From NCBI GenBank assembly GCA_900541465.1, contig UQJY01000005.1:1-64000 (forward strand): a stretch of 64,000 nt of DNA. Reading direction: 5' to 3'. Of the stretch, positions 61,161 through 64,000 are shown in pieces (within the stretch, counting starts at the first letter, position 1; each line of letters starts with the position of its first letter). Source of the stretch: an uncultured Fusobacterium sp. GTDB taxonomy: Bacteria > Fusobacteriota > Fusobacteriia > Fusobacteriales > Fusobacteriaceae. The position numbers were made by a program, and so were the translations under genes. The notes below the pieces were generated by a model. It searched no databases and was not told where the DNA came from. It worked only from the letters and a program-made list of their open reading frames with translations.

Positions 61161-62192
61161 CTAATAAATAAACATTGCATCTCCAAAACTGAAGAAATGA
61201 TATTTCTTTTCAACAGCTTCCTTATAAACTTTCAGCATAAATTCTCTGTTTGAAAATGCTGACACAAGCATAAGAAGTGTTGATTTTGGAAGATGGAAGT
61301 TTGTTATAAGTGCATCTATTATTTTAAATCTGTATCCTGGATAAATAAATATATCTGTTGATGAACTTTCAGCTTCTAAAGTTCCGTCATCTTTTGCAGC
61401 AGATTCCAAAGCTCTTACTGTTGTAGTTCCAACTGCAACAATTCTTCTTCCCTCTTTTTTAGCTCTGTTTATAATTTCACAGGCTTCTTTTGGAATTTCA
61501 AATCTTTCTTCGTGCATTTTATGGTCTAAAACATCTTCTGTCTGAACAGGTCTGAATGTTCCAAGCCCGACTTCAAGGAAAATATCAACAATAGTTATTC
61601 CTTTATCCTCAATCTTTTTTAATAATTCTTTTGTAAAATGAAGCCCCGCTGTTGGTGCTGCAACTGATTCCCCTTTTATTGCATAAACAGTCTGGTATCT
61701 GCTCTGGTCTTCAAGAGCTTCAACAATATAAGGTGGAAGAGGCATTTTTCCAAGATGGTCAAGAACTTCTTCAAAAATTCCCTCATAAGAAAATTTTATA
61801 ATTCTGTTGCCGTCACCTTTTATTTCTACAAGCTCTCCAATAAGCTCATTATTATTGCCTATATACACTTTCTGTCCAAGTTTTAATTTTTTAGCATGGC
61901 CAACAAGACATTCCCATGTATCAAGATTTATTCTTTTAAGAAGAAGAACTTCAAGAACAGCTCCTGTTTCTTTTCTTCCAAAAAGTCTTGCAGGAATAAC
62001 TTTTGTCGAATTTCTTACAAGAACATCTCCCTCTTTAAGATAATCTATAATATCATAAAAATGTTTATCCTCTGTTGTTTCATTTTTTTTATCAACAGCC
62101 ATAAGTCTTGAATGGTCTCTCGGCTCTGCTGGGTGCTGCCCGATAAGTTCCTCCGGCAGATTATAATCATAATCAATAAGTTTTGTAGACAT
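61161..62192 (-). CDS. queA: S-adenosylmethionine:tRNA ribosyltransferase-isomerase
   Basis: 343 aa. Adds the cyclopentene precursor to preQ1 in tRNA on the way to queuosine. LPEELIGQHPAEPRDHSRL, FGRKETGAVLEVLLL, VAAPTAGLHFT and ALITNFHLPKSTLLMLVSAF are family signatures. Located between prmC (3 nt) and rsmD (8 nt), in one operon. preQ1 must be made elsewhere or imported. Confidence 0.95.
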   Translation of the reverse strand: MSTKLIDYDYNLPEELIGQHPAEPRDHSRLMAVDKKNETTEDKHFYDIIDYLKEGDVLVRNSTKVIPARLFGRKETGAVLEVLLLKRINLDTWECLVGHAKKLKLGQKVYIGNNNELIGELVEIKGDGNRIIKFSYEGIFEEVLDHLGKMPLPPYIVEALEDQSRYQTVYAIKGESVAAPTAGLHFTKELLKKIEDKGITIVDIFLEVGLGTFRPVQTEDVLDHKMHEERFEIPKEACEIINRAKKEGRRIVAVGTTTVRALESAAKDDGTLEAESSSTDIFIYPGYRFKIIDALITNFHLPKSTLLMLVSAFSNREFMLKVYKEAVEKKYHFFSFGDAMFIY

Positions 62193-62195
62193 TTT

Positions 62196-63338
62196 TTATT
62201 TTTCCTCTTTTCTTCCAATAATTACTCTCTCAATTCCTCCGTAGTCAGCCACTCTTCCGATAATTTGAAATCCATTTTTTTCCATCAGCTGACTTACAGT
62301 TTCACCTTGATTGTAACCAACTTCAAAAGCTAAATATCCCCCATTTTTTAAATAATTCACACTCTCTTCAGATATTTTTTTATAAAAATAATATCCGTCT
62401 CCACCGTCTGTAAGTGCCATTCTCGGCTCATATTCTTTTACTTCAGGCATAAGCTCATTATATTCTTCAACAGGAATATATGGAGGATTTGAAACTATTA
62501 AATCATAATTTTTTTCTCTCACATGCTGAAAAACATCTGATTTTAAAAATTTTAAATTTGAAACATTATTTAATTCTCTGTTTATAACAGCCATTTTAAG
62601 TGCATCATCACTTACATCAAGCCCTAAAACTTCGCTTTCTGGAAGTTCTTTTGCAAGAGCAATACTTATAGCACCGCTTCCTGTTCCAATATCCAAAATT
62701 TTTGGATTTTCTTTTTCTTTCATTAAAAATATACACTGCTCAACAAGAATTTCTGTATCCTGTCTTGGAATAAGAACTCTGCCGTCAACTTTTATAGGAT
62801 AACCGTAAAATTCCCACTCTTTTACAATATACTGCAATGGCTCTCTGTATTTTCCACGTCTTACAATATACTGTCTTATAAGATTTTTATTTTCTTCACT
62901 TATTTCCTCGTCAAAATTAAGCATAAGTGAAATTCTTTTTACTCCAAGCACATAGGCAAAAATATATTCTGCATCAAGTCTTGCATTTTCTACATTATAT
63001 TTTTTAAGATACTGAATACTTTTTGAAAGAAGATTTATATTTTCATCTTTAAAACTTTTTTTCTCAGAACTTTTTTCCTCTTGTTTTTCTTCAAAAGAAT
63101 TTTCTTTTTCTTTTATAATTTCATCAAAAGTTTTTCTTTTTCTTGCCATCTCTCTCAAAAAGATTTTAATTTTATCTTTTTCCCCGCTTTCAAGCTCCAT
63201 TTCAAAATTTGAATAAAGCTCTATTCTCTTTATTCCTAAAATATGGCTTATCACTTTTTCACTCTCAAGTCTGGGTTTTGAAAAGGAGTATTTTTTCAAA
63301 TACTCCTTTGAAAATTCTAATATTTCTAAAAGCCTCAT
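62196..63338 (-). CDS. prmC: Release-factor glutamine methyltransferase with duplicated N-terminal domain
   Basis: Methylates the Gln of the GGQ loop in RF1 and RF2. The C-terminal half has LDIGTGSGAISIALA and catalytic NPPY. At 380 aa it is about 100 residues longer than usual. Residues 1-70 and 105-175 are copies of the same PrmC helical N domain: LEILEFSKEYLKKYSFSKPR and KSIQYLKKYNVENARLDAEY, and HILGIKRIELY and YVLGVKRISLM. A Lys/Glu-rich linker joins them. This is an internal duplication. Located 4 nt after prfA and 3 nt before queA, as expected for a prfA-prmC pair. Confidence 0.93.
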   Translation of the reverse strand: MRLLEILEFSKEYLKKYSFSKPRLESEKVISHILGIKRIELYSNFEMELESGEKDKIKIFLREMARKRKTFDEIIKEKENSFEEKQEEKSSEKKSFKDENINLLSKSIQYLKKYNVENARLDAEYIFAYVLGVKRISLMLNFDEEISEENKNLIRQYIVRRGKYREPLQYIVKEWEFYGYPIKVDGRVLIPRQDTEILVEQCIFLMKEKENPKILDIGTGSGAISIALAKELPESEVLGLDVSDDALKMAVINRELNNVSNLKFLKSDVFQHVREKNYDLIVSNPPYIPVEEYNELMPEVKEYEPRMALTDGGDGYYFYKKISEESVNYLKNGGYLAFEVGYNQGETVSQLMEKNGFQIIGRVADYGGIERVIIGRKEEK

Positions 63339-63342
63339 TAGA

Positions 63343-64000
63343 TTACTCCGCTATGCTTTTTAATTTTTCTGCTTGGTCAAATGTTGTAAGAGCATCTATC
63401 ATCTCTTCCAAATCTCCGTCCAAGAATGCTTCAAGCTGGTAAACTGTATATTTTATTCTGTGATCTGTAATTCTTCCTTGAGGGAAGTTATATGTTCTTA
63501 TTTTTTCAGATCTAGCTCCGCTTCCTACTTGAAGTTTTCTTTCACTTTCAACTTGTGATCTTTGTTTTTCACATTCTATTTCATATAATTTTGAAAGTAA
63601 GTGTTTCATTGCTTTTTCTCTGTTTTTAAGCTGTGATCTTTCGTCTTGGCATTGTACAACTATTCCTGTTGGCAGGTGAGTAATTCTTACTGCAGAGTCA
63701 GTCATGTTTACGTGCTGACCTCCTGCTCCTCCTGATCTGTATGTATCTATTTTAAGTTCAGAAGGATTTATAGAGTTTATCTGCTCAACTTCATCAACTT
63801 CAGGAAGAACTGCTACTGTTGCAGTTGAAGTGTGAATTCTTCCTGCTGCTTCTGTTGCTGGAACTCTCTGTACTCTGTGAACTCCAGATTCATATTTTAA
63901 TTTTGAATATGCTCCTTGTCCGCCGATAGAGAATACAACTTCCTTTATTCCACCGATTCCAATTTCTTGAAGTTCTATAACTTCAACTTTCCATCTGTGT
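63343..64000 (-). CDS. prfA: Peptide chain release factor 1 (3' part; 5' end outside the window)
   Basis: Minus-strand frame open to the window edge; about 219 C-terminal residues are present. GGQ motif in [19 protein letters not shown], with [20 protein letters not shown] before it, which is the RF1 type (RF2 has a different HTS context). The end, [16 protein letters not shown], is normal. RF1 reads UAA and UAG, so UGA recoding by tRNA-Sec would compete with RF2 and not with this protein. The partner methyltransferase prmC follows after 4 nt. Confidence 0.94.
   Translation of the reverse strand, partial: HRWKVEVIELQEIGIGGIKEVVFSIGGQGAYSKLKYESGVHRVQRVPATEAAGRIHTSTATVAVLPEVDEVEQINSINPSELKIDTYRSGGAGGQHVNMTDSAVRITHLPTGIVVQCQDERSQLKNREKAMKHLLSKLYEIECEKQRSQVESERKLQVGSGARSEKIRTYNFPQGRITDHRIKYTVYQLEAFLDGDLEEMIDALTTFDQAEKLKSIAE

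Noticed and set aside
63343..64000. Release factor 2
   Set aside because: The [20 protein letters not shown] context before the GGQ loop is that of RF1, and prmC follows directly.

Overview
The window is very AT-rich DNA with low-GC codon use, A/G-rich ribosome binding sites and many intrinsic terminators. An outer-membrane FadL-type porin, lipoprotein and LTA-synthase-like genes, pyrDB/pyrK, reverse rubrerythrin and a selenocysteine tRNA occur together. This fits an anaerobic amino-acid fermenter of the Fusobacteriota, probably Fusobacterium or a close relative. That placement is inferred from gene content and style; no database was searched. I saw no phage, IS transposase, CRISPR array or defence island: this is chromosomal core with a few orphan genes and dispersed non-coding repeats.

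Layout. 1-600: 5' end of a leftward 16S rRNA gene with its promoter, then a small array of regularly spaced palindromes. 0.6-3.8 kb: an orphan gene, tRNA-Sec, dipeptidase pepV and fabG. 4.1-9.8 kb: leftward pyrBKDFCE operon behind an attenuator with a leader peptide. 9.8-17.5 kb: hflX with an N-terminal JAMM-like domain, a dicarboxylate/amino-acid symporter, a second palindrome array, a Na/Pi cotransporter, a BI-1 protein, a paired chromate transporter and a VOC protein. 17.7-22.2 kb: carAB behind a second attenuator whose leader peptide resembles that of pyr. 22.3-23.3 kb: a GrdX-like gene and a degenerate EAL-like gene. 23.6-33 kb: a lipid block (ligase-ACP-acyltransferase fusion, FadL porin, TetR regulator, FabK-like flavoprotein) interspersed with split lysO, a thioredoxin-reductase-like gene, an MBL hydrolase and trmL. 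33.1-35.5 kb: an amino-acid ABC transporter behind a histidine-codon leader-peptide attenuator. 35.5-42.2 kb: cutC, a ClC exchanger, recJ and two orphan genes. 42.3-48.4 kb: mutL-rlmH-two small conserved genes-TPR lipoprotein-lysS. 48.4-53.8 kb: LTA-synthase-like sulfatase, lrgAB, reverse rubrerythrin and Rrf2. 53.8-64 kb: tsaC, prs, glmU, J-domain and TPR genes, ispA/xseB, rsmD, queA, prmC and the 3' part of prfA.

How it fits together. Pyrimidine synthesis is almost complete (carAB, pyrB, C, D/K, F, E). Both transcription units start with a strong promoter, a short U-rich leader ORF and an intrinsic terminator at or just after the leader stop codon. This is the geometry of E. coli pyrBI UTP-sensing attenuation. 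The two leader peptides share an RR...IFSG-S core. CarA has lost the whole glutaminase triad, so carbamoyl phosphate is probably made from free ammonia. A TetR-family gene lies in the lipid block, and near-identical ATTACATATGTAAT palindromes sit at the start sites of fabG, the ligase/acyltransferase, fadL and the FabK-like gene, suggesting a local fatty-acid regulon.

Strongest leads for a second look: the paired pyr/car leader peptides, the triad-less CarA, the His-leader ABC operon, the TetR lipid regulon and the duplicated palindrome array.
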